Assembly (NCBI GenBank): GCA_035764005.1
Contig: DASTZZ010000031.1
Coordinates: forward strand, 62,001-126,000
Length of the DNA stretch: 64,000 nucleotides
Source: Terriglobales bacterium
GTDB lineage: Bacteria; Acidobacteriota; Terriglobia; Terriglobales; Acidobacteriaceae
Reading direction: 5' to 3'
A program made the position numbers and the translations under genes. This document shows positions 18,101 to 26,430 of this stretch, in pieces. A model generated the notes under the pieces. That model made no database searches, was not told the DNA's origin, and saw nothing but the letters and a program-made list of their open reading frames with translations. How positions within the stretch are numbered: the first letter of the stretch is position 1; the number at the start of each line of letters is the position of its first letter.

Positions 18101-18802
18101 TTAGAATGCCGGATCTAACGGCGTGGGCCGATTCAGCTTGGCTGCCGGTTCTGCCTTTGATTCCGCAGCTTCTGCCTGGGTCTTGAGTTCCTTTTCGGTA
18201 ATCGGCTTCATCTGCTGGTAGGTGTACCACATGCGATGAATGACCGTGACAGTAGAGAGCACGGCGATAACCCACAGCACCGGAGCCATGCGATTGAAAA
18301 GCGCGCCGATAATGACGAGCACAATGCGCTCGGGGCGCTCGAGGAATCCCACCTTGCAGCTCGGGATCAGCGACTCGGCCCGCGCTCGCGTATAGCTCAC
18401 CATGACCGAAGTCGTCATGACGATTCCGACGAGGACAACATAGAAGAAGTGATTGGCGCGAGCGTAATAGACGAGCAATCCGAAAAAGAGAGCGATGTCG
18501 CTATAGCGGTCGATAACGGAATCGAAGAAAGCTCCGAAGGTCGTGACTTGATGCGTAGCTCGCGCGACGCGACCATCGACCATGTCGAAGATGCCGGCGC
18601 CGAGGATGACCAGGCCAGCATAAAGAAAGAAGCGCGGTTGATTGCCGCCGCTTGCATACCCAAATAAGACGGCGGCGATGATATTGATCACGAGCCCAGT
18701 AAACGTGAGGATATTCGGAGAGATGTGCGTGAGCGAGAGTCCGCGCACGATCGCATAGAGTAGCTTGCCGCATGCGCGCCCGAACGCTCCCGTCCAAGTC
18801 AT
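18101..18802 (-). CDS. CDP-alcohol phosphatidyltransferase
   Basis: 233-residue integral membrane enzyme of phospholipid head-group synthesis. The full catalytic signature DxxDGxxAR...GxxxDxxxD is present (D73, D76, G77, A80, R81, G90, D94, D98). About five to six hydrophobic segments surround it, and a soluble Lys/Glu/Ala-rich tail of ~35 residues ends the protein. The alcohol acceptor (inositol phosphate, glycerophosphate, or other) cannot be read from the sequence. The ATG shares one base with the greA stop (TGATG), so it is translationally coupled to greA. Confidence 0.88.
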   Translation of the reverse strand: MTWTGAFGRACGKLLYAIVRGLSLTHISPNILTFTGLVINIIAAVLFGYASGGNQPRFFLYAGLVILGAGIFDMVDGRVARATHQVTTFGAFFDSVIDRYSDIALFFGLLVYYARANHFFYVVLVGIVMTTSVMVSYTRARAESLIPSCKVGFLERPERIVLVIIGALFNRMAPVLWVIAVLSTVTVIHRMWYTYQQMKPITEKELKTQAEAAESKAEPAAKLNRPTPLDPAF

Positions 18803-19305
18803 CAGCGACCACCTGAGGCGCCGTTGCTTTCCGCCGCTTCCTGATCGTGGATCGTCATAAGCTTGAGAATCTCCAGCTCCCGTTTTCCGGTAGGCGTAAC
18901 CACCTCAACAACATCACCTGGCTTCTTACCCATGAGGCTCTTGCCGATCGGCGACGTGGTCGAAATCTTTCCGCGCGAGACATCTGATTCTTCGCTGGTC
19001 ACCAGCGTGTATTCGATTTTCTCGTCTTTGGTGGTGTCGTAGACCTCGATTATGGAACCGAAGGCGACACGATCTTTGGGAATATTGCTCAAGTTCACCA
19101 ACGCCAAGTCGCCCATGCGCTTCTTGAGCTGGCCAAGGCGGGCATTCACGAATTCCTGACGCTGCTTGGCCATGTGGTACTCGGCGTTTTCACTCAGATC
19201 GCCGAGGGAAGCAGCCTTCTTGATCTCTTTGGGCAGCTCGTGAGCCAGTTCATGCTCAAGAGCTTTGATTTCTTCCAGGATCTTTCTCTTAACGTGTTCT
19301 GGCAT
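18802..19305 (-). CDS. greA: transcription elongation factor GreA/GreB
   Basis: 167 residues from ATG 19305, which has GAGG five bases upstream; longer in-frame starts exist but lie in a non-family extension. N-terminal coiled coil (MPEHVKRKILEEIKALEHEL...DLSENAEYHMAKQRQEFVNARLGQLKKRM) carries the acidic tip with DLSENAEY, the residues that activate RNA polymerase transcript cleavage. The C-terminal FKBP-like domain contains VAFGSIIEV and SPIGKSLMGKKPGDVVEV. It rescues backtracked RNA polymerase. It is the first gene of a two-gene unit with a phospholipid synthase, a curious pairing. Confidence 0.94.
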   Translation of the reverse strand: MPEHVKRKILEEIKALEHELAHELPKEIKKAASLGDLSENAEYHMAKQRQEFVNARLGQLKKRMGDLALVNLSNIPKDRVAFGSIIEVYDTTKDEKIEYTLVTSEESDVSRGKISTTSPIGKSLMGKKPGDVVEVVTPTGKRELEILKLMTIHDQEAAESNGASGGR

Positions 19306-19586
19306 GGACCTCGCCGTACCCGTTTTCTCGCGCCAGGAAGGCGCTTCGGGTTTCTCGGATGATATGGGTGCGACCTGGCAATAAATCACCCTCCGCGCGG
19401 GAGGGGTGCGCAGCTCGACAGGTTCGAACCGAATTATACTCTCTCGGCTGCGGGTTGCAGCGTAAGCGTCTGCAGCCTGGGATTCAAGGCAAAGGACTTA
19501 GCTGGAGTGACACAAGTCGGCAGAGAACTTCGCCGATTGGCGTTCCAAATTGAAACAGAGATCACTGCTCAGTAACGCGGAAAACA

Positions 19587-19615
19587 TTGACTTTATTGCA
19601 TTTGTGAGCTATCAT
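19587..19615 (+). promoter_or_regulatory. carD promoter
   Basis: Near-consensus sigma70-type promoter: -35 TTGACT (19587-19592), 17-base spacer, -10 TATCAT (19610-19615). It gives a leader of about 35 bases to the carD ATG. Confidence 0.7.
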
Positions 19616-19656
19616 GGGTTGTAAGTTCGTTCCCCACCTCCCCACCAGGGTCTTTC

Positions 19657-20181
19657 ATGAACCATGATTTCCACATCGGTGACAAGGTCGTATATCCCAA
19701 CCACGGAGTAGGCGTCGTCGAGCAGATAGGCAGCCGCATGGTCGGCTCGATGATGCAAAAGTATTACGAGCTCCATATAAAGGCCAGCAACCTCAAAGTC
19801 ACGATTCCTTTCAGCAACGTCGAAGCCGTTGGACTTCGGAAAGTAATCAAGAACGCGGATATCGAAGCCATCCTGGACATCCTGGTCAACAGCAAATGCG
19901 AAAACCACCAGGATTGGAAATTCCGGTTTAAAGAAAACTCAGAGAAGATGCGCACCGGCTCTCTGCTGGAGGTCGCATACGTCCTCAAAAGCCTGCTTGT
20001 GCTGAACCAGACTAAGGCTCTTTCCTTCCGCGAAAAGAAGATGCTCGAACGGGCGAAGTATCTACTTGTAAGCGAAATGGCTATGGCGAGGAATGTAGAA
20101 GAAATCGAGATGGAAAACGTACTTAGCCGGGCATTGGCGAAAGTGAAGCTGAAATTCCCGGAAGTGACTGCTGACGCTTAG
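19657..20181 (+). CDS. carD: CarD family transcriptional regulator
   Basis: 174 residues. The N-terminal RNA-polymerase-interacting Tudor-like domain reads FHIGDKVVYPNHGVGVVEQIG (residues 5-25) followed by YYELHIKASNLKVTIPFSNVEAVGLRKVI. The C-terminal helical DNA-contacting domain runs from about residue 75 and ends LSRALAKVKLKFPEV. CarD binds RNA polymerase beta and stabilises open promoter complexes; in mycobacteria it controls rRNA transcription and in Myxococcus, development and carotenogenesis. It is a single gene with a strong promoter of its own. The family signature is unmistakable. Confidence 0.93.
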   Translation: MNHDFHIGDKVVYPNHGVGVVEQIGSRMVGSMMQKYYELHIKASNLKVTIPFSNVEAVGLRKVIKNADIEAILDILVNSKCENHQDWKFRFKENSEKMRTGSLLEVAYVLKSLLVLNQTKALSFREKKMLERAKYLLVSEMAMARNVEEIEMENVLSRALAKVKLKFPEVTADA

Positions 20182-20625
20182 CTGACGGTATCCGGTCCTT
20201 TAGATATTCCGTTCCTTGCACTTTACTGGGTATCATCCTCGTTAGCGCACCCAATCGCTGCTTATGGGCGTCCCCTTTTTCGCTGTTATTACGCTGTTTT
20301 TCGCTGTTCTGTTCGAGAAAATCGCGAAAAATGGGCAATAAACAGCAAAGTCCAAAACGCTACGCTGTTTTTTACGCTGATAATACTCAAACCGACGAGA
20401 GTGGCCGCTGACCAAGTCGGCGGGCCTGCTTCGTTGAAAAGCTAGTCCGGCCAGGTCTGGGCGTTGCTGGCCGGAACTCGTTATTCAGCTCTCCCCTGCC
20501 AACGCCAGGTCTTCAAGGGCCATCCCACTTTTTAAAGATTCCCAAGTAAGAGAACTGAAGGCTGGCAGATCTGACTACAGCCGGACAGAGTAGGAGAGGT
20601 TGTCTCTCCAGGAGGAGCGGAGCTT
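20182..20625. other. intergenic region with iterated AACAGCG motif
   Basis: 444 bases between carD and the Asn/Gln-rich gene. Between about 20280 and 20385 the motif CGCTGTT (AACAGCG on the other strand) recurs five times, often followed by T runs, for example TACGCTGTTTTT twice. No protein gene is supported. A hairpin GGAGAG...CTCTCC lies just before the ribosome site of the gene at 20626. Function of the repeats is unknown. Confidence 0.45.
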
Positions 20626-21345
20626 ATGAGAAAAATGCTTAACTTTGCCGTCGCAGGCCTGTTGATTGGCGCACCGGCAATTTACGCGCAGCAGGCGCAA
20701 CCGCCAGCGCCCCAGCAGGACCAGTCGGTCTATCAACAGCAAAATCAGCAAGACCAGCAGAACAGTCAGAATCCAGACCGCAACTGGAGCAACAATCAGG
20801 ATCAGGACTGGAACCGCAACCAGCAAGTCCATCGCGATCGAGACCAGAATCGCAACAATAGCCAGGCGGATCAGGATCGCGATCGGGTGAACGACTACAA
20901 CCAGTACAACAACGGGCAAAACGGAACTTACACCGATCAACAGCGCGACCGAGACCGTACCTACAACAACGGTCAGTACAGTGGACAAAACAACAGCCAA
21001 TACGACCGTTCGGATCGCGACCGGCAGTATGGAACCGATCAGGATCGCGATCGTGACCGCAATCAATCGGGCGACCGCGAACGCACATATTCGATGCCCC
21101 AGAACGATCAATATGGCGCAGAAATGAGCCCAGCGCAGCGCACTGGATGGCGAGATGGAATCGCTGCTGGACGCTCGGACCGCGAAGCGGGGCGGAACTT
21201 TTCACCGCGTGCGTCGAGCAGCCAGTTTGAAGGGTCAGGTCAGGATCGCCAGCTCTATCGCCAAGCCTTTCAGCAGGGATATCGCCGCGGCTACTACGGA
21301 AATAATGGCAACAGCGCGCCCAGTATCCTCGTTGACCGAAATTGA
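20626..21345 (+). CDS. secreted low-complexity protein rich in Asp, Arg, Asn, Gln
   Basis: 239 residues preceded by AGGAGGAGCGG. A signal peptide (MRKMLNFAVAGLLIGAPAIYA) is followed by ~125 residues of charged low complexity, with repeated DRDR, NNGQ, QDRDR and YNNGQY elements, almost certainly disordered. The last ~60 residues are more ordered: SPAQRTGWRDGIAAGRSDREAGRNFSP and YRQAFQQGYRRGYYG, helical segments with regular Gly and Arg. I recognise no domain. Possibly an envelope or hydration-related protein. A strong terminator follows. Confidence 0.75.
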   Translation: MRKMLNFAVAGLLIGAPAIYAQQAQPPAPQQDQSVYQQQNQQDQQNSQNPDRNWSNNQDQDWNRNQQVHRDRDQNRNNSQADQDRDRVNDYNQYNNGQNGTYTDQQRDRDRTYNNGQYSGQNNSQYDRSDRDRQYGTDQDRDRDRNQSGDRERTYSMPQNDQYGAEMSPAQRTGWRDGIAAGRSDREAGRNFSPRASSSQFEGSGQDRQLYRQAFQQGYRRGYYGNNGNSAPSILVDRN

Positions 21346-21352
21346 TTAGATC

Positions 21353-21385
21353 AAAAAGGGGCACGCATTTTTGCGTGCCCCTTTA
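21353..21385. terminator. bidirectional terminator
   Basis: Perfect hairpin with arms AAAGGGGCACGCA and TGCGTGCCCCTTT around a TTTT loop, with A and T runs outside. It lies between the convergent secreted-protein gene and yhaM-like gene and can terminate both. Confidence 0.9.
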
Positions 21386-21406
21386 TTGTTGCGATTTCGA
21401 AAGCTG

Positions 21407-22447
21407 CTATTCCGATTCGCCCGCGACCGCCTTCATCACTATCTGCTCCGGCTCGGCTTCCGGAGTTGGCGGGCATGGATTCGCGATTTGGGCGAGAACT
21501 CTTTCCGAATTCAGCAGCGTGCGTCCTAAAGAGCCGTTGTAACCGGTCCATTCTGCTTCTGGATCCCGCTCGAAGTGCGCGCGCATGCTTTCCATTTTGG
21601 AATCGAGATCGTCAAGGTAGTGAAGCATGAGTGCTTCAGGAAACATCGGCAGCTTCGGCGATCCGAATTCGTACTTGCCATGATGGCTAATGATCAGGTG
21701 CTCGATTAACACTTTGAGCTCTGCTGGGAAGTCCGAAACTAACGCGATCTTTTCATGAAGCATTTCCAGCTCAATGATCATGTGTCCAAGGAGCTGGCCT
21801 CTGGTCGTGTAGGAGAAAGAGCGCTGATAGTTCAGCTCATAAATCTTGCCGATGTCGTGGAGGAAAGCGCCGGTGAGCAGCAGATCTCGGTTGATCTGCG
21901 GATACAGTGACGCGACCGTGTCGCACAGCTTCATGAGGGAAACTACGTGCTCCAGCAATCCGCCTATGAAAGCATGATGCAGTGACTTAGCCGCCGGAGC
22001 TTGACGGTAAGCCTCCGCAATTTGTGGATCGCCCATGAAGGCTTCGAGTAGAAGCTTCAACTGCGCATTCTGGAAGCTTGCGACATAACCGCCGACTGTA
22101 CGCCACAGTTCGTCTATGTCTTTGGTGGTCTTGGGAAGATAGTCGCAGTAATCGACTTCGTTGTCGTCCATCCGGCGCAGCTTGTGGATGGTGAGCTGAA
22201 AACGATTCGAATACTTATTGATCAGCCCTTTGATTTTGACGAAGTCATCCTGCTCAAACGCATCAACTGCATCGGCGACGTTGTCCCACATCTTGGCGTC
22301 GATCTGGCCGCTGCGGTCGCAGAGAGTCAGCGAAAGATAAATTTCCCCGCTCTTCTTTGGCTTGATTTGTTTTGAAGAGACGAGAAAGTAAGAGGTGATG
22401 ACCTGATTTTCGTGGGCTGCAGCGTCTTTAACGAAGAACTGCTTCAT
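21407..22447 (-). CDS. 3'-5' exoribonuclease YhaM family protein
   Basis: 346 residues. The N-terminal OB-fold (SYFLVSSKQIKPKKSGEIYLSLTLCDRSGQIDAKMWDN) is followed by an HD phosphohydrolase domain: LHHAFIGGLLEHVVSLMKLC near 157-175 and the metal motif GAFLHDIGK near 194. In between and after are helical segments (LIEHLIISHHGKYEFG). This domain order is that of YhaM/CBF1, single-strand 3'-5' exonucleases active on RNA and DNA. The Pro/Glu-rich C-terminus is not conserved. ATG start at 22447. Confidence 0.9.
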   Translation of the reverse strand: MKQFFVKDAAAHENQVITSYFLVSSKQIKPKKSGEIYLSLTLCDRSGQIDAKMWDNVADAVDAFEQDDFVKIKGLINKYSNRFQLTIHKLRRMDDNEVDYCDYLPKTTKDIDELWRTVGGYVASFQNAQLKLLLEAFMGDPQIAEAYRQAPAAKSLHHAFIGGLLEHVVSLMKLCDTVASLYPQINRDLLLTGAFLHDIGKIYELNYQRSFSYTTRGQLLGHMIIELEMLHEKIALVSDFPAELKVLIEHLIISHHGKYEFGSPKLPMFPEALMLHYLDDLDSKMESMRAHFERDPEAEWTGYNGSLGRTLLNSERVLAQIANPCPPTPEAEPEQIVMKAVAGESE

Positions 22448-22520
22448 GGGCCGGGTACCAGAGAACCGATTCTACTGCAGGTGGGGTGACAGGCCATAGA
22501 AGTAAAACAGGCAATCAGCA

Positions 22521-22670
22521 GTCGGCACTCGGCATTCGGTCAAGACACATTGTTCAACTAACAACAGCTGCATGGAGCCAGGTCTCAGGACATTAAAACG
22601 ATTTCGAATTTTCAGAAAGGCGGAAGCATCCACGGATGAGCCGATTGCTGAATGCCGAGTGCCGACCGCC
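22521..22670. repeat. long inverted repeat, CGGCACTCGGCATTCGG family
   Basis: Arms GTCGGCACTCGGCATTC (22521-22537) and GAATGCCGAGTGCCGAC (about 22649-22665) are exactly complementary, separated by ~110 bases. The right arm reads GCCGATTGCTGAATGCCGAG, and a related sequence, GCCGATTGCCGAATGCTGAC, occurs at 42453, so this is a dispersed repeat. It lies just after the PpiC/SurA gene and before the YhaM gene, so it may be read as a terminator-like hairpin. Confidence 0.75.
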
Positions 22671-22673
22671 GTT

Positions 22674-23783
22674 TTACAGTATCCCCATCTTCTTTTTCTT
22701 CTTCAGCTTCTTACCGGTGTTCGTGTCGGCAGCGGTGGTGAAGATTGGTTTGGTCTGATTTGGACTTGCACCGGTGTCGGTATATCCGGCTTTGATGTCA
22801 ATGTAGGCATCTTCGCGCAGCTTCGTCAGGTAGTTTCGTAGAGCAGGCTGAAGCTTCTCGTAATAGATTGCTTCCTGAATGCGGTTTTCGACCTGCTTCA
22901 GCGGCGCGATTCCCGCCTGCGTATGCTCGTTGACTTTCAGGATTACGAAACCTTGTCTCGTGCGGATGACGTCAGACACAGAACCCGGCTTCATGCCGAA
23001 TGTCAGATCTTCGAGTTCTTTGGCCAGCATGCCGCGCTTGAACATTCCCAGTTCGCCGCCCTGGTCGGCGGTCGGTCCGTCTGAGGATTTTTTCGCTACA
23101 TCTTCAAACTTTGCTCCGCCTTTGATGCTCGCGAGCAACTGCTTGGCTTTGTCTTCGGCAGCCGTTACCTTCGCCGGATCCTCCGGTGGAGGTGGGACAT
23201 TCGGATCGATGTTCACGTTCGATGAACCAGTCGAGACAAGAATTTCGGAAAGATCCACCGCTTCGGGCTGCTCCAGCTCAGACTTGTGCTGGTTGTAATA
23301 ATCCTGAACTTCCTTCTCAGTGATCTGGATCTTCTGCCCGACCTCGTGCTGGATTACCTGTTGCGTGATGATCTGGTTGCGGATGCTTTGTTTGTAGTCT
23401 TCGAAGGAGACGCCCTGCTTTTGCGCTTCCTTCTCCAAATCTTCCAGCGTCTCCAGCTTGAGCTGTTTGCGCAGATCATCAAGGCGCTTCACCAGTTCGG
23501 TATCGCCGGTAATTCCAAGATCTTTGCCCTTCTGCAGGAGCAGTTGTTGGTCGATCAGGTCGCGAAGGGTATCCTTCTCCTTCTCCTTGGCTCGCGAATC
23601 GGTTGCAGGGATGTTCTGCTGCTGCAATTCCTGCTGCAGTTCTTCACGGCTCTTGGCCATATCGGAGCGAGTGATGATCGAATCGTTTACACGAGCAATG
23701 ATCTCCTCGATTACGGTGTCGGCAGCGAGAGAGACAGAGAGACTGAGGACAGCGATAACACTAAGCAGAGTACGACGGCTCAT
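22674..23783 (-). CDS. peptidylprolyl isomerase / SurA-like periplasmic chaperone
   Basis: 369 residues from ATG 23783 (MSRRTLLSVIAVLSLSVSLA), GAGAG upstream. A signal peptide directs export. The SurA-type N-terminal chaperone domain (residues ~22-175: VIEEIIARVNDSIITRSDM...DLIDQQLLLQKGKDLGI...YKQSIRNQIITQQVIQHEVG) is followed by a parvulin (PpiC) rotamase domain with VDLSEILVS, AKQLLASIKGGAKFEDVAKKSSDGPTADQGGELG and GFVILKVNEH. It helps fold outer-membrane proteins. The C-terminus ends in a Lys-rich stretch (KKLKKKKKMGIL), unusual for SurA. It lies 79 bases after the protease gene. Confidence 0.9.
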   Translation of the reverse strand: MSRRTLLSVIAVLSLSVSLAADTVIEEIIARVNDSIITRSDMAKSREELQQELQQQNIPATDSRAKEKEKDTLRDLIDQQLLLQKGKDLGITGDTELVKRLDDLRKQLKLETLEDLEKEAQKQGVSFEDYKQSIRNQIITQQVIQHEVGQKIQITEKEVQDYYNQHKSELEQPEAVDLSEILVSTGSSNVNIDPNVPPPPEDPAKVTAAEDKAKQLLASIKGGAKFEDVAKKSSDGPTADQGGELGMFKRGMLAKELEDLTFGMKPGSVSDVIRTRQGFVILKVNEHTQAGIAPLKQVENRIQEAIYYEKLQPALRNYLTKLREDAYIDIKAGYTDTGASPNQTKPIFTTAADTNTGKKLKKKKKMGIL

Positions 23784-23862
23784 AGAGGGCTCTCGCCTGA
23801 TTTTACCGCGAGCTGCCGAGCGTTTCTGCGGGATGGGCTGTTTTCTTTCAGTTCCAAGCCGG

Positions 23863-24852
23863 CTAGTGCCAGCGTGTAGTGAAGTTGGTCTGGAGAGTCG
23901 CCTTGCCCATTGCGGACGAGAAATTCGCCACATCTGCATTGGTCACAGGTCCATCCAACGGTTCGGCTGCAATGGTGTAGCGATCTGGAGGAACTCCGTC
24001 GATTTCATAAGTCCCGTCGGGCATAGACAGTGTGCCGATTGGGGTCTTGCGGACGGCGCCTGGATAGCCCGGGCTGTTGGTCGCAGAATCCGCGAAGACA
24101 TGTGCTCCGAACACTGCCGATCCATCGGTCATCGTTACCTGGCCGGAAATGCTCCCCGTTTCTATGTCGGCGCCTAGTTTTGGATAGAGCATGGAGATTG
24201 CGGCCACGTCGTCGGACCCGAGGGTTCTCTCCATCGGCGGAGCGTAAGGAAACATCATCGCTTTCACCACCGCTGAATGATCCAGTCCCAGAAAGTGGCC
24301 GATTTCGTGAGTCAAAACCGTCTGTAGATCGCTTCCGCTACTTCCGTCCATGGTGAACGTGACCGCAGGATTGAAGAGGATATCAGCGTCCAGAATCTGA
24401 CCAGCGAATCGAGATTTACCGCCATGCTTGTCATCAGCTCCGGCTCCGTTTGCTGTGGTCGTAAACGTAACCGCGAGTGTGCCATCGGAGCTGAAGTCAG
24501 TGGAGCAGGTGAAACAGATTAGGTTGATCCCGTCGAATGCCGGAGATAAGACTTCCGAATCCGCACCGCGAGTCAGCGCTAGCGCTGTATTGGGAGCCGT
24601 GCTCCACGTAGCAAAGGCTGCGGTCACAGTGTCCTGAAGACTGCCTCCGCTTACATTGGCCGCAGTGGCGGGATTGAGGTTCCACTGCACGGGAAAATCG
24701 CCGAAATCCCAGCGAGCACGCGTGGTACTGCCCTTTGGTCCTGCATACTGCGACAGGTACGACTTCGCGGACCGCGGTAGCAACAATATTGCTGCGACGG
24801 CGAATGCAAGAGCGAATGGAGCCAAACGAAGACACTTCATAGAATCGAACAT
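23863..24852 (-). CDS. exported matrixin-type zinc metalloprotease with carboxypeptidase regulatory-like domain
   Basis: 329 residues from the ATG that shares one base with the preceding stop (TGATG). A hydrophobic export segment covers residues ~10-30. The catalytic block HEIGHFLGLDHS (around residue 182) is the HExxHxxGxxH zinc motif of metzincins, followed by the Met-turn VKAMMFPYAPP and DDVAAISMLYP, both typical of matrixins. The C-terminal ~95 residues (GSISGQVTMTDGSAVFGAHVFAD...GTYEIDGVPPDRYTIAAEPL) form a carboxypeptidase-regulatory-like beta sandwich. It is the last gene of a coupled three-gene cassette of exported proteins; no inhibitor or prodomain is evident. Confidence 0.9.
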   Translation of the reverse strand: MFDSMKCLRLAPFALAFAVAAILLLPRSAKSYLSQYAGPKGSTTRARWDFGDFPVQWNLNPATAANVSGGSLQDTVTAAFATWSTAPNTALALTRGADSEVLSPAFDGINLICFTCSTDFSSDGTLAVTFTTTANGAGADDKHGGKSRFAGQILDADILFNPAVTFTMDGSSGSDLQTVLTHEIGHFLGLDHSAVVKAMMFPYAPPMERTLGSDDVAAISMLYPKLGADIETGSISGQVTMTDGSAVFGAHVFADSATNSPGYPGAVRKTPIGTLSMPDGTYEIDGVPPDRYTIAAEPLDGPVTNADVANFSSAMGKATLQTNFTTRWH

Positions 24853-25418
24853 CACTCCGTAGCCAGATGGCTGCGCACACGGTTCTGCAGCTCGCTGAGA
24901 CTCATGCGATGTCCCAAATAGGGACGGATGGATTTAGTGGATGGATTGAATTCCTGAACACCTCGGCTGGCGGTCACCGAGCCGTCTTCCAGTCCGTTGT
25001 CGGCGACCACCGTTCCCGATGCGCTGCGGCGAATGCGAAAGTCTCCTTGTATGAGCCCGGAGACCACCAGGCCATCGCCGCTCTGAGAGGGGCGCAAGAA
25101 CAACACCGAGCTTTCGCCTGCACTCCACGGCCGCACTCCAGCAACGTGCTGCGTGTATCCTTCTGCGCTGCCGCCGGGTGTCTTTACCGTGACGGTAGTC
25201 CCGGCATTGCCTTTCAGACGGTTATCGACTGCGAACTGTGTGTACGTAACAAGGATGGTGTGCTGCGCGTTCCAGACGGACCAACTCTTAACCGCATGCG
25301 CCACGACCACGTCGCTGGAAATATCGGTCAGGCGCTCCACGGACATCGGAAACACAGTCGTTGCATTCAGTGAACTGAAGGAAGCTATGACCGAGAGCAG
25401 AACGATCATGCGCATCAT
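24852..25418 (-). CDS. exported hypothetical protein of protease cassette
   Basis: 188 residues with a signal peptide (MMRMIVLLSVIASFSSLNA). The body alternates strands (VVVAHAVKSWSVWNAQHTILVTYTQFAVDNRLKG, TTVTVKTPGGSAEGYTQHVAG, SSVLFLRPSQSGDGLVVSGLIQGDFRI) suggesting a beta-rich fold. The start ATG overlaps the stop of the lipoprotein gene (ATGA), and its own stop overlaps the protease start, so all three are co-translated. Secreted proteins of this kind adjacent to matrixins are common in Acidobacteria as far as I recall, but I cannot name a family. Confidence 0.75.
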   Translation of the reverse strand: MMRMIVLLSVIASFSSLNATTVFPMSVERLTDISSDVVVAHAVKSWSVWNAQHTILVTYTQFAVDNRLKGNAGTTVTVKTPGGSAEGYTQHVAGVRPWSAGESSVLFLRPSQSGDGLVVSGLIQGDFRIRRSASGTVVADNGLEDGSVTASRGVQEFNPSTKSIRPYLGHRMSLSELQNRVRSHLATE

Positions 25419-25972
25419 GGCTGCACCTCCAGGCCGCCGGCAAATGCCGAAATGTCGTTATTAGTGGCTTTCAAGTAAACAGTCCTTGCGCCCGGGGTTG
25501 AAGTGGCGCCGACCACCGCATCAAAGGCGATGCCCGAAGTCCCATCTTTTGCCTGAATGCTGCGGATGTTGCTTACTCCAATGTCCTGCGGCCCTGAAAT
25601 GCTTACGCCCATTGCCCCCGACAAACCTGGCCCGAAGAGAACAATGGTGTCAGTACTTGCCTGATGAACGACTGCTCCAGTATTGGCAGCAAATCCATCG
25701 GCCAGGGTTCCCAGGGCAATGGCATTCTCAGCGCCTGCAGCGGGGGCAACGACGATGTCAATTCCGGAGCTCTTGGCACCGGCGCTCACCGTCACCAAGT
25801 TGGCGGTGCTCAAGTCGGAAGGCGACGACCCGCTCGGTGCAGCGGAGGAGGCAGATGGATTGGAAAGTGGGGCAGTGGGAGAGGTCAACGAGCTGCTTGT
25901 GAGACCGCGCCCGGCACATCCCTCAAAAATGAGGAGCCCAAGGTAAATCAGAGAGCACCACAGCAGCCGCAC
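25415..25972 (-). CDS. putative lipoprotein of protease cassette
   Basis: 185 residues from a GTG start with GGAGG eight bases upstream. N-terminus (MRLLWCSLIYLGLLIFEGCAG) is a signal peptide ending in FEGC, an imperfect lipobox, so lipidation at Cys19 is likely but not certain. A Ser/Pro/Ala linker is followed by a beta-rich domain (IDIVVAPAAGAENAIALG, IVLFGPGLSGAMGVSISGPQDIGVSNIRSI, GARTVYLKATNNDISAFAGGLEV) resembling IPT/TIG or immunoglobulin-like modules. First gene of the cassette. Confidence 0.75.
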   Translation of the reverse strand: MRLLWCSLIYLGLLIFEGCAGRGLTSSSLTSPTAPLSNPSASSAAPSGSSPSDLSTANLVTVSAGAKSSGIDIVVAPAAGAENAIALGTLADGFAANTGAVVHQASTDTIVLFGPGLSGAMGVSISGPQDIGVSNIRSIQAKDGTSGIAFDAVVGATSTPGARTVYLKATNNDISAFAGGLEVQP

Positions 25973-26111
25973 CAGCTTACCTCCGAATCATGAAAGATGC
26001 TGCTGCTCAGCTACTCCGTTGTATAGAAAGTAACCCTAGCCGGAGCGGCTCTGAGAAGAGTAAGGCGGCGCTTGGTCCGAATTGTTCGGTATTCAGAACA
26101 GCAGCTTTTGC

Positions 26112-26342
26112 TCAGGCCGCTTTTGGGTTGTGAATCTCCAGCCAGCTTTGATCGTTCGCTTCTTCACGCATAGACTGACCGTTGTCTAAGGCCTTGGAAG
26201 CCAGGCGAAGGTAACGCCGAATCGTGCCCGTAGGATCCTCGTCCACATCCCGCCGAATGCTCTGTAAGTGGCGGCGCTTTTCGTCGGAAAGTGGTCTATC
26301 AGTCTTCCGCCTTCCATATGGTTTGTCGGCACGATAACTCAT
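26112..26342 (-). CDS. hypothetical protein, 76 residues
   Basis: MSYRADKPYGRRKTDRPLSD begins a 76-residue highly charged, basic, helical protein: RHLQSIRRDVDEDPTGTIRRYLRLASKALDN. There is no signal peptide, membrane segment or strong ribosome site. The residue usage looks like coding sequence and no larger frame opposes it, so it is probably a real small gene. It lies between the protease cassette and moaA on the same strand. No family recognised. Confidence 0.5.
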   Translation of the reverse strand: MSYRADKPYGRRKTDRPLSDEKRRHLQSIRRDVDEDPTGTIRRYLRLASKALDNGQSMREEANDQSWLEIHNPKAA

Positions 26343-26430
26343 TAGTAAACAGGGGTACCTTCTTGAGATGGAGCGCAGGTGAGGAATGTTGCACTAGGCC
26401 TAGCAGGTGAAGAGGTGCAAGGAACTGCAA

